Below, in pieces: positions 8,494 to 17,941 of a stretch of DNA of 64,000 nt (positions are counted from its first letter, which is position 1; each line of letters opens with the position of its first letter). The notes below the pieces were generated by a model, which ran no database searches, was not told the DNA's origin, and saw nothing but the letters and a program-made list of their open reading frames with translations. The stretch is from an uncultured Nitrospira sp. (GTDB lineage: Bacteria > Nitrospirota > Nitrospiria > Nitrospirales > Nitrospiraceae): assembly GCA_902500775.1 (NCBI GenBank), contig CABVRZ010000012.1:41316-105315 (forward strand), given 5' to 3'. The position numbers and the translations under genes are program-made.

Positions 8494-9574
8494 GTGCCCC
8501 CAACGCCGCTTGATCTGGTAGCGGTGAATCGATCAGCCGTCGAAGCGACGCTTCTCCGCGGGTAATTTTTGCCTGGAGGCGAAGTGCCCACCAGGGATCA
8601 TTGGGCCCAAGGAGGGAAGAGAGCTTTCCAGCATCCTTTTCAGTCGTCAGGATGAAATCGACTCCGTTGGCCTTCGCATTGGCATGGATATGCTGGACAT
8701 CGTGATGGCTATAGCCATGATGATCAGCAAACGCTGTCTCGCCGACGACCTCAACCCCGATGGACTCAGCCGACAGGCGGAACGATGGACTGTTTCCGAT
8801 GCCGCTCACAAGCCACGCCCTTTTCGTCCGACCCCACTCCAGCGACTGTCGTTCCTGCGAAACTACAGCCACAACACACTCCGGTGTAAATACCACTTCA
8901 ATCACATCACCTGATGGATAACCGACCGCCTGTAAACGGTCGTACACCGCCTTGAGATCCGATTGAGAATCAGCCCGTGTAATCGCAACTGCGCTGGCGC
9001 GCGCCAACTCGCTGAGCGGTTCCCGCAATCGTCCCGCCGGCAGCAACGCATCGAGACCCGTCGCGTCGGTGGCATCCAGTAACACGAGATCGACATCCCG
9101 TTGAAGCGCACGATGCTGAAAACCATCATCGAGGACGATGCAGTCGGCCGGGTACTGGCCCAACACCCATCGACCGAGCAAGACCCGATCGGCCCCCACC
9201 GCCACGATAGCCTTCGGGCAACGCTGCGCGATAAAATGGGGCTCATCACCAGCCTCAGATGGACCAACCAACACCCGTGATCCGTCAGAGACGAGAAGAT
9301 GCGGGGCGGTGCTTGTCCGTCTGTATCCTCGGCTCAATACAGCGACTCGGAGCCCCTTGGCGAGCAGCCATTCCGTCACGAGAATGACCATCGGAGTTTT
9401 GCCCGTCCCTCCGACGGTCAAATTCCCCACGCTGATCACCCGACATGGTAACCGTGTGGATGCCCACCACCCTCTACGATAACACCAGAGACGGAAACGG
9501 ATGATCAGGCCATAGAACCATGCGACCCAGCCCAGCTCTGTCCGAACCGGCTGTCCTGGGTTCAACCATGCCAT
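8486..9574 (-). CDS. lpxK: Tetraacyldisaccharide 4'-kinase LpxK
   Basis: LpxK phosphorylates the 4' position of the lipid A disaccharide at the inner membrane. The 362-residue protein has an N-terminal hydrophobic anchor (WVAWFYGLIIRFRLW) and then VISVGNLTVGGTGKTPMV, the P-loop that is diagnostic for LpxK. VAVLSRGYRR and the DDGFQHRAL segment follow, with FILTTEKDAGKLSS near the end, all conserved in the family. Length is typical (about 330-360). It starts 1 bp after the waaA stop and overlaps the next gene, so it sits inside a tightly packed lipid A/Kdo operon. Confidence 0.95.
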   Translation of the reverse strand: MAWLNPGQPVRTELGWVAWFYGLIIRFRLWCYRRGWWASTRLPCRVISVGNLTVGGTGKTPMVILVTEWLLAKGLRVAVLSRGYRRTSTAPHLLVSDGSRVLVGPSEAGDEPHFIAQRCPKAIVAVGADRVLLGRWVLGQYPADCIVLDDGFQHRALQRDVDLVLLDATDATGLDALLPAGRLREPLSELARASAVAITRADSQSDLKAVYDRLQAVGYPSGDVIEVVFTPECVVAVVSQERQSLEWGRTKRAWLVSGIGNSPSFRLSAESIGVEVVGETAFADHHGYSHHDVQHIHANAKANGVDFILTTEKDAGKLSSLLGPNDPWWALRLQAKITRGEASLRRLIDSPLPDQAALGARA

Positions 9575-9575
9575 C

Positions 9576-10913
9576 TTAAGGTCTTGCCATGGCCGGCCCT
9601 GGCCCCGCCGCGATCGTCTGCTTCGAACGCGACGGCTCAGTTGTTAGATATGATTCAATAAACTCGAGACTGCGCCTCAAAGCACCCTGATTGTCCGACA
9701 CAACTCGCTTTGCAGACTGTCCCACCCGTTCACGAACGTCAGGCCGACTCAACCATTCCTGCAAGGAGTGGACGAGGTCATCCACTCCCATTACTCGATG
9801 CCCCCCTCCGGCCTCCTGGAGAAGAACCGCAACTTCGGCACAATGGTCCGTATAGGGGCCAAAGAGGACCGGGGTCCCCCAGACGGCCGGTTCCAACAAG
9901 TTGTGTCCTCCTATGGGCACCAATGTCCCCCCCACGAAGGCCACAACGGCTTCTCGATACGCACAAGCAAGCTCGCCTCTTGTATCCAGAATGATCACGC
10001 GAGGGCCTTCTTGCTTTTCTCGAATCATGCTCCTTCGTTGGACAGTAAACCCCGCCTCTCGAAACATCGCTTCGACTTTCTCCGCCCGTTCGATATGGCG
10101 CGGGGCCACCATCAGCACCGTCGCGGGATGCGCCTTGATAATCTGTGCATAGGCCGAAGCCAGGAGTTCTTCTTCACCAGCATGAGTGCTGCCGGCAAGA
10201 ATCAATTGTTCGTTCCCACCGAGTCCAAAACTCCCGCGCAAATCTTCCTCGGGACGCACCTCCGGAAGTGGTTGATCAAATTTGATATTACCGGTCACAT
10301 GCGCGCGAGACGACTCTGCGCCCAACGTCACAATGCGCTGTCGGTCTCGGTCTGATTGCATCAAACAGAGCGTCAGTGTTCGAAGAACCGTTCTATAAAA
10401 TGAGCGAAGGATGGGTACATCCTGACGCCCAAATGAGCGAGAAGACAGCCGGCCGTTCACAAGGATAGAGGGCGCACCGTGATCATGCAACGCCCACAAG
10501 AGGTTGGGCCACAACTCGGTCTCGACAAACAGGTACAGGATCGGCTGCAGATGACGGATCATCCGCCCCACCGCCCATGGGAAATCAAGAGGTGCATACC
10601 GGTGTTCGGCAACACCTTTTAGCCGCTGTTCGACCGCCTCACGGCCGGTTTCGGTCACCGTCGTGACGATATAGCGAAACTCCGGATGGCGATCGTGCAA
10701 TGCCTTGACCAACGGCGAAGCAGCAACTACTTCACCGAGTGACACGGCATGAATCCACACCAGCGGTCGAGACAGTTGGGTCCCGTCAGAAACAGGCATC
10801 TGCCAACCCATGCGCTGTAGAAAACCAGGACGGCAGCGTGGCTTGGCAAGGAGAACACCCAGGATTACGGGCGATGCGAGAAGAAGACCAATGTTATAGA
10901 GAAGCTTCCACAT
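9576..10913 (-). CDS. waaA: 3-deoxy-D-manno-octulosonic acid transferase (Kdo transferase)
   Basis: The 445-residue protein shows an N-terminal membrane anchor (LLYNIGLLLASPVILGVLL), the catalytic-region motif VWIHAVSLGEVVAASPLV, NGRLSSRSF, TGNIKFDQPL, LILAGSTHAGEEELL and VGGTLVPIGGHNLLEPA, all characteristic of WaaA/KdtA. It transfers Kdo from CMP-Kdo to lipid IVA. Whether it adds one or two Kdo residues cannot be read from sequence. The gene lies 74 bp downstream of the acyltransferase gene and 1 bp before lpxK. Some C-terminal residues (about 425-445) are a low-complexity Ser/Ala/Pro tail. Confidence 0.95.
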   Translation of the reverse strand: MWKLLYNIGLLLASPVILGVLLAKPRCRPGFLQRMGWQMPVSDGTQLSRPLVWIHAVSLGEVVAASPLVKALHDRHPEFRYIVTTVTETGREAVEQRLKGVAEHRYAPLDFPWAVGRMIRHLQPILYLFVETELWPNLLWALHDHGAPSILVNGRLSSRSFGRQDVPILRSFYRTVLRTLTLCLMQSDRDRQRIVTLGAESSRAHVTGNIKFDQPLPEVRPEEDLRGSFGLGGNEQLILAGSTHAGEEELLASAYAQIIKAHPATVLMVAPRHIERAEKVEAMFREAGFTVQRRSMIREKQEGPRVIILDTRGELACAYREAVVAFVGGTLVPIGGHNLLEPAVWGTPVLFGPYTDHCAEVAVLLQEAGGGHRVMGVDDLVHSLQEWLSRPDVRERVGQSAKRVVSDNQGALRRSLEFIESYLTTEPSRSKQTIAAGPGPAMARP

Positions 10914-10987
10914 GGGAACGAAGTTAGACGCAAGAGGTCAAAGATGAAACGCCCTGCTAAATTCCTGAGCCTCCTATGCTTCACATC

Positions 10988-11658
10988 TCACTGTTCACGC
11001 TTCACATCTTCTTCTGCCTGATCCGTCAACTGATTGAGGGCTGTCTCAAGCTCCATCCGAAGCGTTTCAAGCATGCCAGCATCAGCCTCGCGCGTGACCC
11101 AGAGCGGTCTTCCATAGAGGAAGAGGCCTCTGGAGAATGGGTACGGGACCATGAAGCGGTCCCAGCTCGCAAAGAGTTTTTTTTTGAGCACGCAAAGATC
11201 ATCGGCACGATGGGAAGCCCGCTGGCCTTGGCCAATTGGATCACCCCGAGCTTGGCCACCTGCCGAGGTCCCTTCGGACCATCAGGGGTCACGGCGATAT
11301 CCTGACCCGATCGGCCGAGTTTGATCAACGCGCGCAACGCTCCAGCCCCTCCTCGCGTGCTGGAGCCACGCACCGCCTGGTGACCGAATCGAGCCACGAT
11401 GCGTGCGATAATTTCACCGTCACCATGCTGGCTGATGAGCGCATGCGTACCCGCTCCTCGGTAGCCGAACAGCATCAGCAACTGCTGTCCATGCCAAAAT
11501 GCCAGAATCGCGTGGTGCCCAGTTTGGTGCAAAGCATCCAGCGCTTCGTGGCCACGCGTTTCATACCGCATCGACCAGGCGACTCCACGCATGAGCGTAG
11601 CTGCGACCGGAGGCAACACCGAAAGCTTCAACCATTTCACCAAGGGCGAATGTTTCAT
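10988..11658 (-). CDS. Lysophospholipid/lipid A acyltransferase family (DUF374), frameshifted in an A9 run
   Basis: The first part (11658 to about 11187) encodes a DUF374 acyltransferase: GHHAILAFWHGQQLLMLFGY (H-x-x-x-x-x acyltransferase block), HGDGEIIARI, GSSTRGGAGALRALI and TPDGPKGPRQVAKLG. After FACSK the frame runs into unrelated sequence and stops at 11026. The expected family C-terminus, ASWDRFMVPYPFSRGLFLYG, is encoded one frame over and ends at 10988. The switch coincides with nine consecutive A residues on the coding strand (T run at 11178-11186 on the plus strand). Ten As would restore one frame. It could be a sequencing error, a slippage site or a recent mutation. The enzyme likely acylates lipid A in place of LpxL, given its position between msbA and waaA. 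Confidence 0.85.
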
Positions 11659-11662
11659 CAGT

Positions 11663-13411
11663 TCAGCGCGTCAACTCTTCGGATTGGAACTGCAACGCAT
11701 GTAAACGGCGATACACACCGCCCAGCCTAAGCAATTCGTCATGGGAGCCGACTTCCACAATTGTGCCTCGCTCCAAGACGACGATACGATCCGCATTCTG
11801 AATCGTCGACAGCCGATGGGCAATCACCACGGTCGTTCGATTCTTCATTAAATTGGCCAACGCCAACTGCACAATTCGTTCAGACTCGGTGTCCAGTGCG
11901 GAGGTCGCTTCGTCCAAAATAAGCAGTGGAGGGTCCCGCAAAAGGGCTCTGGCAATCGCCAACCGTTGCCGTTCACCACCCGATAGCTTGAGCCCTCGTT
12001 CCCCAATGACCGTATCGTACCCATTCGGCAGCCGAAGAATAAAGTCATGGGCATAGGCCAGCTTTGACACCTGTTCGATCTCAGCGTGGCCGGCGCCGGA
12101 CCTGCCGAATGCGATGTTGCTTCGGACGGTCTCATCGAATAAGAACACGTCTTGCGAAACGATTCCGATATGTGCACGCAGCGAGCGTAGCTCGTACGAC
12201 GTGATGGGAACGCCATCCAAGAGAATGCGCCCCGCCGTCGGCTCATAAAAACGGGGCAACAAACTGACCAGGCTCGTCTTCCCACTTCCGCTGCTTCCGA
12301 CCAGCGCAATCACTTCGCCCGGTCGAATCACGAGATCGATATCGGTCAGCGCAGGGATCGTGTGATTCTCATACCGCAGAGAGACGTTCTGAAATTCAAT
12401 GGCCCGATTGATCCCGACCAGCGGCGCGGTGCCGCTATTTTGCGCGTACTCGGACTTGAGGTCCAACACATCAAAGACTCGTTCGGCGGCCGCCAGTGCT
12501 TGCTGAACCAAGTTATTCGACCCCGATAATTTCCGAATCGGGGTATAGGCCATGAACAGCGCCGCCATGAACGAGAAAAAAGCGCCAGGGGTCATCGTAT
12601 CGTGAATGACCAAATAGCCGCCGTACCAAATAATGGCTGCGACGCCGATCACCCCGATGATTTCCATCTGAGAATGACCCAGCGACCAAACCTGATTACT
12701 TTTCAACGTGGTCGACAGCACCTTACGGTTTCGCTCCTCGAATCGCTCTGCCTCGGCTTCTTCCCGCCCGAACGCTTTCACCATTCTGATACCGGACAGC
12801 ATCTCCTGAAGTGCGGAAGACAGATCACCCAGTTGCTCTTGTCCACTGGTGGCCAGTCGCTTCAATCGCTTACCGACCCGCACCATACTCAACGCCGAGA
12901 GCGGGATCACGATCAGCGAGAGCCCCGCCAACCGCCAATTCTGATACAGGATGACGCCGATCATGGCGACAAACGTGAGCCCATTCTGGAAAATGTCCTT
13001 GATGACGCTCGACGCGGCGTTGGCCATCATCCCCACATCGTTGACGACTCGAGAAACCAAGCGACCGGATGTGTTCGTATCGTGAAAGCCGACCGAGAGT
13101 CGCATGAGTTGTTGAAACAATTCCTGTCGGATATCGGCCACAACTCGATTGCCGACATAGGCCATGAGATAGCCCACCCCATAACTGAACAACGCCTTCA
13201 ATGTGGCCACGCCAAAGAGGACTAATGGCAGGACCAGCAACATCTGCTCGTCTTTTTGGATAAAGATATCGTCCAATACCGGCCGAGCGAGCCATGCATA
13301 GGCCCCACTCAGGAGTGCCACCATACCTGAACAGACAAAGGCCGCCAGAAACCGCGTCCGATACGGTTTCACATACCCCATCAGCCGTTTAAATCGCTCT
13401 ACGCCCGACAT
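11663..13411 (-). CDS. msbA: Lipid A export ABC transporter MsbA
   Basis: The 582-residue half-transporter has six predicted membrane helices in the first 310 residues (for example FVCSGMVALLSGAYAW, VLPLVLFGVATLKALFSYG and LSLIVIPLSALSMV). The ATPase domain shows Walker A GSSGSGKTS, signature LSGGERQRLAIARALL, Walker B PLLILDEATSALD and the switch His in TTVVIAHRLST. The loop RLVSRVVNDVGMMAN is the exporter coupling region. It flips lipid A-core from the inner to the outer leaflet of the inner membrane. It overlaps lpxB by 13 bp and ends 4 bp before the acyltransferase gene, supporting MsbA over a general drug exporter. Confidence 0.92.
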   Translation of the reverse strand: MSGVERFKRLMGYVKPYRTRFLAAFVCSGMVALLSGAYAWLARPVLDDIFIQKDEQMLLVLPLVLFGVATLKALFSYGVGYLMAYVGNRVVADIRQELFQQLMRLSVGFHDTNTSGRLVSRVVNDVGMMANAASSVIKDIFQNGLTFVAMIGVILYQNWRLAGLSLIVIPLSALSMVRVGKRLKRLATSGQEQLGDLSSALQEMLSGIRMVKAFGREEAEAERFEERNRKVLSTTLKSNQVWSLGHSQMEIIGVIGVAAIIWYGGYLVIHDTMTPGAFFSFMAALFMAYTPIRKLSGSNNLVQQALAAAERVFDVLDLKSEYAQNSGTAPLVGINRAIEFQNVSLRYENHTIPALTDIDLVIRPGEVIALVGSSGSGKTSLVSLLPRFYEPTAGRILLDGVPITSYELRSLRAHIGIVSQDVFLFDETVRSNIAFGRSGAGHAEIEQVSKLAYAHDFILRLPNGYDTVIGERGLKLSGGERQRLAIARALLRDPPLLILDEATSALDTESERIVQLALANLMKNRTTVVIAHRLSTIQNADRIVVLERGTIVEVGSHDELLRLGGVYRRLHALQFQSEELTR

Positions 13412-14529
13412 GCTGTCAACACCACCTCTGCCGCTCTACCTGATGCGCCAGGTTCACCGAGTGCTTCTCGTACCTGTGCCAAGTTTCGCTTCATTTCCGC
13501 ATAGACTCCTGGATCTTCCAAAATCCGCAGCGTCTCTTCGTAGATCCGCTGACCGTTGGCCTCACCCTGTAACAACTCCGGAACAACGGATCGACCGGCC
13601 ACCAGATTCACAAGCCCGATCCATTTGACTCGCTTAAAGAAGCTTGCGATCCACCACTCCAGTGCACTAATTTGATAGAGTAGCACCATAGGGGTCCCTA
13701 CCACCGCAGCTTGCAATATTGCCGTACCCGACTTGACCAATGCAAAATCGGAAACCGCCAGCACTTCGCTGGTCTGCTCCTTTATAATAGTGACCGGCAC
13801 CCGATTCTGTTGGAGGAACGGCTGCAGCAGATTATCCCGAATTGTGGAGGCTTGTGCCAGGAGAAACTTCGTTCCCGGTCTCTGCCTGGCCAATTTCTCT
13901 GCTGCTGCGAGTAGGATCGGCAGCAGAACCTGCACTTCGTGCGTTCGACTTCCTGGTAATAAGGCAATGACACGCTCATCTTCAGAGAAGCTGAACCTCC
14001 TGCGTAGCGTCGCCCGATCGTAGGTCCCACCGACTGCGTCCAGTATGGGATGGCCGACAAACGTGCATCGCATACCCGCTTTCTCAAAGAGAGGTGTTTC
14101 AAAAGGCAGGATCACCAACAGCTGATCGACTCGTTTCTTAATCCAGTACATCCGCCAAGGGCCCCAGGCCCAGATCTGCGGCGCAATATAATAGAACACG
14201 CGTAACCCAGCATCTTTGGCAAAATAGGCGTACCGTAGATTTAATCCGGGGTTATCGACAAAGATGACCGCATCCCATGGCTCCGACCTGAACAGTCGCC
14301 GCATGAAGAAAAATCGCCGAACGATTGCCACCAACGCCAAAGGTCCGACCATGCCCATCACGTCGAATTGCCCCATCGTACAAACTAATTGCACGCCAGC
14401 TGCCTCCATTGCTGCCCCGCCGATCCCAGCTAGCGAGACCTGAGGATCTTTGGCCTTGAGGGCCTTGGCAAGATTCGCCCCATGGAGATCACCCGAGGCT
14501 TCGCCCGTTACAATTAGAATGCGTGCCAT
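13399..14529 (-). CDS. lpxB: Lipid-A-disaccharide synthase LpxB
   Basis: LpxB condenses UDP-2,3-diacylglucosamine with lipid X. The 376-residue GT-B enzyme shows ILIVTGEASGDLHGANLAKA at the N-terminus, GIGGAAMEAAG, FVDNPGLNLRYA, YYIAPQIWAWGPWR, FVGHPILDAV and ALLPGSRTHEVQVLLP, all family signatures. Length is typical (about 380). It overlaps the start of msbA by 13 bp and follows the oxidoreductase gene by 103 bp. ATG at 14529 gives the expected N-terminus. Confidence 0.96.
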   Translation of the reverse strand: MARILIVTGEASGDLHGANLAKALKAKDPQVSLAGIGGAAMEAAGVQLVCTMGQFDVMGMVGPLALVAIVRRFFFMRRLFRSEPWDAVIFVDNPGLNLRYAYFAKDAGLRVFYYIAPQIWAWGPWRMYWIKKRVDQLLVILPFETPLFEKAGMRCTFVGHPILDAVGGTYDRATLRRRFSFSEDERVIALLPGSRTHEVQVLLPILLAAAEKLARQRPGTKFLLAQASTIRDNLLQPFLQQNRVPVTIIKEQTSEVLAVSDFALVKSGTAILQAAVVGTPMVLLYQISALEWWIASFFKRVKWIGLVNLVAGRSVVPELLQGEANGQRIYEETLRILEDPGVYAEMKRNLAQVREALGEPGASGRAAEVVLTACRA

Positions 14530-14632
14530 GATGGCCTATCAAGCATGGTCAATACGATTCAAATGGTTGGATGAGTCCAGCCGACAGAACCTGATCTCAC
14601 TGATTCCGCTAAGGATACCCAAGCCGTTTCTG

Positions 14633-15568
14633 TTACCCCGCCACCTTCATCGCAGCCATCACGCGATGAGCCAGCTCCACTGCGGCTGCTCCATCTTCGC
14701 CGGACACGACAGGACGGGATTGCTCACGAATGGCACTGAGAAACGACTCAAGCTGCAATTTGAGAGGCTCTGCATCGCCGGCTTGAATCTCCTCCATGAC
14801 CATCGTCGCTTTTCCGCCAGACGCAACCGATTTGCGCGCGACCACTCCGCGCCGGGACTGAAAATCGATCGTGATACACCCCTCTGGTTGGAACACGCGC
14901 CATTGGCGCATCGCCTTTGGTGAGATTCGACTGGCGGTCAACTGTGCCACACACCCTTCCTTAAACTGAATGCGCACATTCGCAACATCGTTGGTCGAAG
15001 AAAGCAGAACCCCACCCGTAGCCCAGACCGTCTCGACGGGACCAGGGTTGTACGAAAGCACGAGATCAATGTCATGAATCATAAGATCGAGCACGACGTC
15101 GACATCGGTGCCCCGCTCACCATACGTGCTCAATCGATGACATTCGAAGAAGATTGGAGCGTGCACATGAGGCCGCATCAACGGCATGATGGGATTGAAC
15201 CGCTCACTATGCCCCACTTGCAATGTACAACCCTGCCGGCTGGCCAATCCCACAAGTTCCTGTGCCTCACTTGACAACACCGAGATCGGCTTTTCGACAA
15301 GGACATGTTTTCCCGCTTTGAGACAGCCCTTCGCGACAGAATAATGACCGGAGGTAGGCACGGCAATACTGACGACATCAACCTGCTGCAGAAAATCCGG
15401 CAGGCTACGGAAGACTTGTGCATGGTATTTCTGAGCGATCACCGAGGCCCGTTCGCTGTCTTGATCCAAGACACCAACTAGCGTCGCATCCGGAGATGAG
15501 GCATAAAGACGTGCGTGATGTTGTCCGAGATGTCCGACCCCGATTACACCGGCACGAAGTTTGGTCAT
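14633..15568 (-). CDS. Gfo/Idh/MocA-family NAD(P)-dependent oxidoreductase
   Basis: The protein starts MTKLRAGVIGVGHLGQHHAR, an N-terminal Rossmann fold with GxGxxG, followed by VLDQDSERA, VSIAVPTSGHY and the EKP motif in HVLVEKPISV. The C-terminal half (GTDVDVVLDLMIHDIDLV) is the Gfo/Idh/MocA alpha/beta domain with a conserved D/H catalytic pair. ATG at 15568 was preferred to the TTG at 15631, which would add 21 non-conserved residues. It lies between lpxI and lpxB. Similar oxidoreductases recur at this spot in lipid A operons and may act on a UDP-sugar (for example a GnnA-like role towards diamino-glucosamine lipid A), but no partner aminotransferase is visible here. Confidence 0.85.
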   Translation of the reverse strand: MTKLRAGVIGVGHLGQHHARLYASSPDATLVGVLDQDSERASVIAQKYHAQVFRSLPDFLQQVDVVSIAVPTSGHYSVAKGCLKAGKHVLVEKPISVLSSEAQELVGLASRQGCTLQVGHSERFNPIMPLMRPHVHAPIFFECHRLSTYGERGTDVDVVLDLMIHDIDLVLSYNPGPVETVWATGGVLLSSTNDVANVRIQFKEGCVAQLTASRISPKAMRQWRVFQPEGCITIDFQSRRGVVARKSVASGGKATMVMEEIQAGDAEPLKLQLESFLSAIREQSRPVVSGEDGAAAVELAHRVMAAMKVAG

Positions 15569-15661
15569 ATCTTGTATTGGATCGTCTTGGAGAGACCGCA
15601 ACCCAACGAAGGATTGCCTTTCTGAACTCAACCGATCAACGTGATCGTCACATGCTGACGA

Positions 15662-16528
15662 TCAGACGGACGCTGTCGGCGTCGCAGTCGACTCTACCTC
15701 GCGCGCCACGCCAACAACGGCGATTCCTGCATCCTCTGCATCACGAAGGAGCACCTCTCGATCCAGCATCACCGACCGACCTGCCTCAACTGCAAGCACG
15801 GACGCCTTAACGGAGCGCATCACCTCAATAGTTCGAGGCCCGACAGCCGGCAAATCAAATCGGAGATCTTGTTGCGGCTTGCACCGTTTCACGACCACCA
15901 CGCCATCCTTGGCGAGTGTGCCTCCACGCTTGATCGCCTCATCGGTCCCTTCAACCGCTTCGACAGCCACGATTGTGCGATCCTTGACGACCACGCATTG
16001 ACCGATATCGAGACGCCCGGTCTCTCTCGCGATATCCCACCCATACCGGATATCGCCCCATTCTTTTTTTGTCGGCTGGCGAGAGGTTAATGAGCCTTCC
16101 GTGACCAAAATTCCGTCAAGGCCGAACGTCGACTCACAGATCGTAATACCATCTTTTTCGAGTTCTGCCGCCAACGCGCGAAGAATGTCATCATCCTTCC
16201 AGAGAACCAATTTCGCCGCCAAGGCCAACACGCGAAAATCAGGACGGGCCTTGCTATAGATGTGTGTCTTCTTCACGCCTCCCAACATCACCACATTGCG
16301 CACACCATCGTCCTTAAAGGCGTGAACCAGTTTATTGAGTTGACCGATCTTGACCCAATGAATCCGGTCGACGTGCTGTTCGAGCTCAGACTCCGTTTCG
16401 CCTTCGTGAGCCACGGCAAATACCTGTAGCCCCATCTTGCGAGCGTTATCGGCAAAGATGATCGGAAATCGCCCGTTCCCGGCAATAATCCCGATTCGAC
16501 CGTCTGGTATCGAGAGAGACGATGTCAT
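15662..16528 (-). CDS. lpxI: UDP-2,3-diacylglucosamine diphosphatase LpxI
   Basis: LpxI (DUF1009) hydrolyses UDP-2,3-diacylglucosamine to lipid X and UMP, replacing LpxH in many non-enteric bacteria. The 288-residue protein begins GRIGIIAGNGRFPIIFADNA, with MLGGVKKTHIYSKARPDFR and a LVLWKDDDILRALAAELEKDG segment. The C-terminal catalytic half has FGLDGILVTEGSL, VVVKDRTIVAVEAVEGTDEA and LRFDLPAVGPRTIEVM, close to the family pattern. It begins 11 bp after lpxA. No lpxH is seen in the window, so LpxI is likely the enzyme for this step. Confidence 0.93.
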   Translation of the reverse strand: MTSSLSIPDGRIGIIAGNGRFPIIFADNARKMGLQVFAVAHEGETESELEQHVDRIHWVKIGQLNKLVHAFKDDGVRNVVMLGGVKKTHIYSKARPDFRVLALAAKLVLWKDDDILRALAAELEKDGITICESTFGLDGILVTEGSLTSRQPTKKEWGDIRYGWDIARETGRLDIGQCVVVKDRTIVAVEAVEGTDEAIKRGGTLAKDGVVVVKRCKPQQDLRFDLPAVGPRTIEVMRSVKASVLAVEAGRSVMLDREVLLRDAEDAGIAVVGVAREVESTATPTASV

Positions 16529-16539
16529 AGCCGTTCGCG

Positions 16540-17352
16540 TTACACTTCCGGATTGAACTCGGTATCGGGGCTTGCCGCCCGCGACATGCCGCGTTTGGTC
16601 CCCCCCATAAACGTGAGAATCTTCGCCACATCCTCTTGTCCCTTGAACTCCTTCTTCGCCAACTTGATCGCCTCTGCCGTTCGATGGCCCGCTCGAAAGA
16701 GCAGATCAAACGCTTTCCTCAACACAACAATGCGGTCCGCAGAGAAACCATGTCGCTGCAAACCGACCGTATTGAGACCGTACAGATGCGCACGATATCC
16801 ACCGGCTGCGAACGTAAAGGGAGGAATATCCTGACCGATCGCACAACACCCTCCAACCATGACGTAGTCTCCGATGCGGACAAACTGAAGTACCCCGGTT
16901 AAACCACCAATGACGGAGTGATCCCCGATAGTAATGTGTCCGGCCAAGGTTGCCGCATTGGCCATAATAATATGGTTGCCGAGCCGGCAATCATGTGCCA
17001 CATGGACATAGGCCATCAGAATGCCCTTGGACCCAAGAGAGGTCACTCCACCCCCTTGGACGGTTCCCCGGTTGATCGTGACATACTCACGGATCACGTT
17101 GTCATGGCCAATGATAACCTTCGTCGGCTCCCCCTTATACGCCAGGTGCTGAGGAGGCCCTCCGATGGAGGCGAAGGGGTGCACTTCGTTCCGCGCCCCA
17201 ATCTCTGTCCAGCCATCAATGATCACGTGAGAGAAAAGACGACTCCCCTTTCCAATAGTCACGTGTTCGCCAACGACACAGAACGGCCCGATTTCGACAT
17301 CCGTATCGAGCGTGGCCTTGGGATGGACGACAGCTGTTGGATGTATATTCAC
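16540..17352 (-). CDS. lpxA: UDP-N-acetylglucosamine O-acyltransferase LpxA
   Basis: LpxA performs the first committed acylation of lipid A synthesis. The 270-residue protein begins with left-handed beta-helix hexapeptide repeats (IHPTAVVHPKATL, VEIGPFCVVGEHVTIG). The catalytic region YVHVAHDCRLGNHIIMANAA places the general-base His at residue 120, and TLAGHITIG follows. The C-terminal helical domain is present (from about 195). Where the E. coli protein has His in TAVHQF, this one has Leu (TGVLQF), a visible difference near the active site. It lies 108 bp after fabZ and 11 bp before lpxI. Confidence 0.95.
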   Translation of the reverse strand: MNIHPTAVVHPKATLDTDVEIGPFCVVGEHVTIGKGSRLFSHVIIDGWTEIGARNEVHPFASIGGPPQHLAYKGEPTKVIIGHDNVIREYVTINRGTVQGGGVTSLGSKGILMAYVHVAHDCRLGNHIIMANAATLAGHITIGDHSVIGGLTGVLQFVRIGDYVMVGGCCAIGQDIPPFTFAAGGYRAHLYGLNTVGLQRHGFSADRIVVLRKAFDLLFRAGHRTAEAIKLAKKEFKGQEDVAKILTFMGGTKRGMSRAASPDTEFNPEV

Positions 17353-17460
17353 ACCTTCCCCCTTTAAGATACGTCAGTCGTCACCGGCGGCGCTTCAATC
17401 ACGAGTCTACCCTGTGCCGCTATCCGCCCTTGCGGCGTGGAGGTGACACGTGACGAAGAG

Positions 17461-17916
17461 TTATGACTGCGTTTCGGTCTTTTCTTCCATCACCATCGCT
17501 GTCATCACGGCCTCGCACACGACCTCATTGTCCACAAATGCCTTCCCCTCCATCTTCCAGAATGGTGGACGCTTCTTGAGTACGGCGATCTCCAACCGAA
17601 GCTGATCACCCGGAACGACCGGTTTCCGAAACTTAGCTTCCTCCACCCCCGTCAAATACAGGAGGGTTTTGCCGACCGTCCCTCCCGACTTGAAGACCAG
17701 CACGCCACCCACCTGCGCCATGGCCTCGATAATCAACACCCCTGGCATGACTGGGCGCCCCGGAAAATGCCCCTGAAAGAACGGTTCATTGACCGTCACA
17801 TTCTTGATCCCGATGATCCGTTTCTGTGGTTCAAACTCCTTCACCCGATCTACCAACAGGAAGGGGTACCGGTGGGGAAGTAACGCTTGAATTTCAGCCT
17901 GCTCGACCGATTCCAT
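17461..17916 (-). CDS. fabZ: 3-hydroxyacyl-ACP dehydratase FabZ
   Basis: FabZ dehydrates 3-hydroxyacyl-ACP, balancing phospholipid and lipid A acyl supply. The 151-residue hotdog-fold protein starts at ATG 17916, preceded by a strong GGAGG site; a longer frame upstream is not used. Motifs LLPHRYPFLLVDRV, FFQGHFPGRPVMPGVLIIEA (catalytic His of GHFP and Glu of the long helix) and AKFRKPVVPGDQL are conserved. It stands between the skp-like genes and lpxA. lpxD, which often precedes fabZ in this operon, is absent. Confidence 0.95.
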   Translation of the reverse strand: MESVEQAEIQALLPHRYPFLLVDRVKEFEPQKRIIGIKNVTVNEPFFQGHFPGRPVMPGVLIIEAMAQVGGVLVFKSGGTVGKTLLYLTGVEEAKFRKPVVPGDQLRLEIAVLKKRPPFWKMEGKAFVDNEVVCEAVMTAMVMEEKTETQS

Positions 17917-17941
17917 GGACCTGCCTCCTCTCTGCCCTGAG

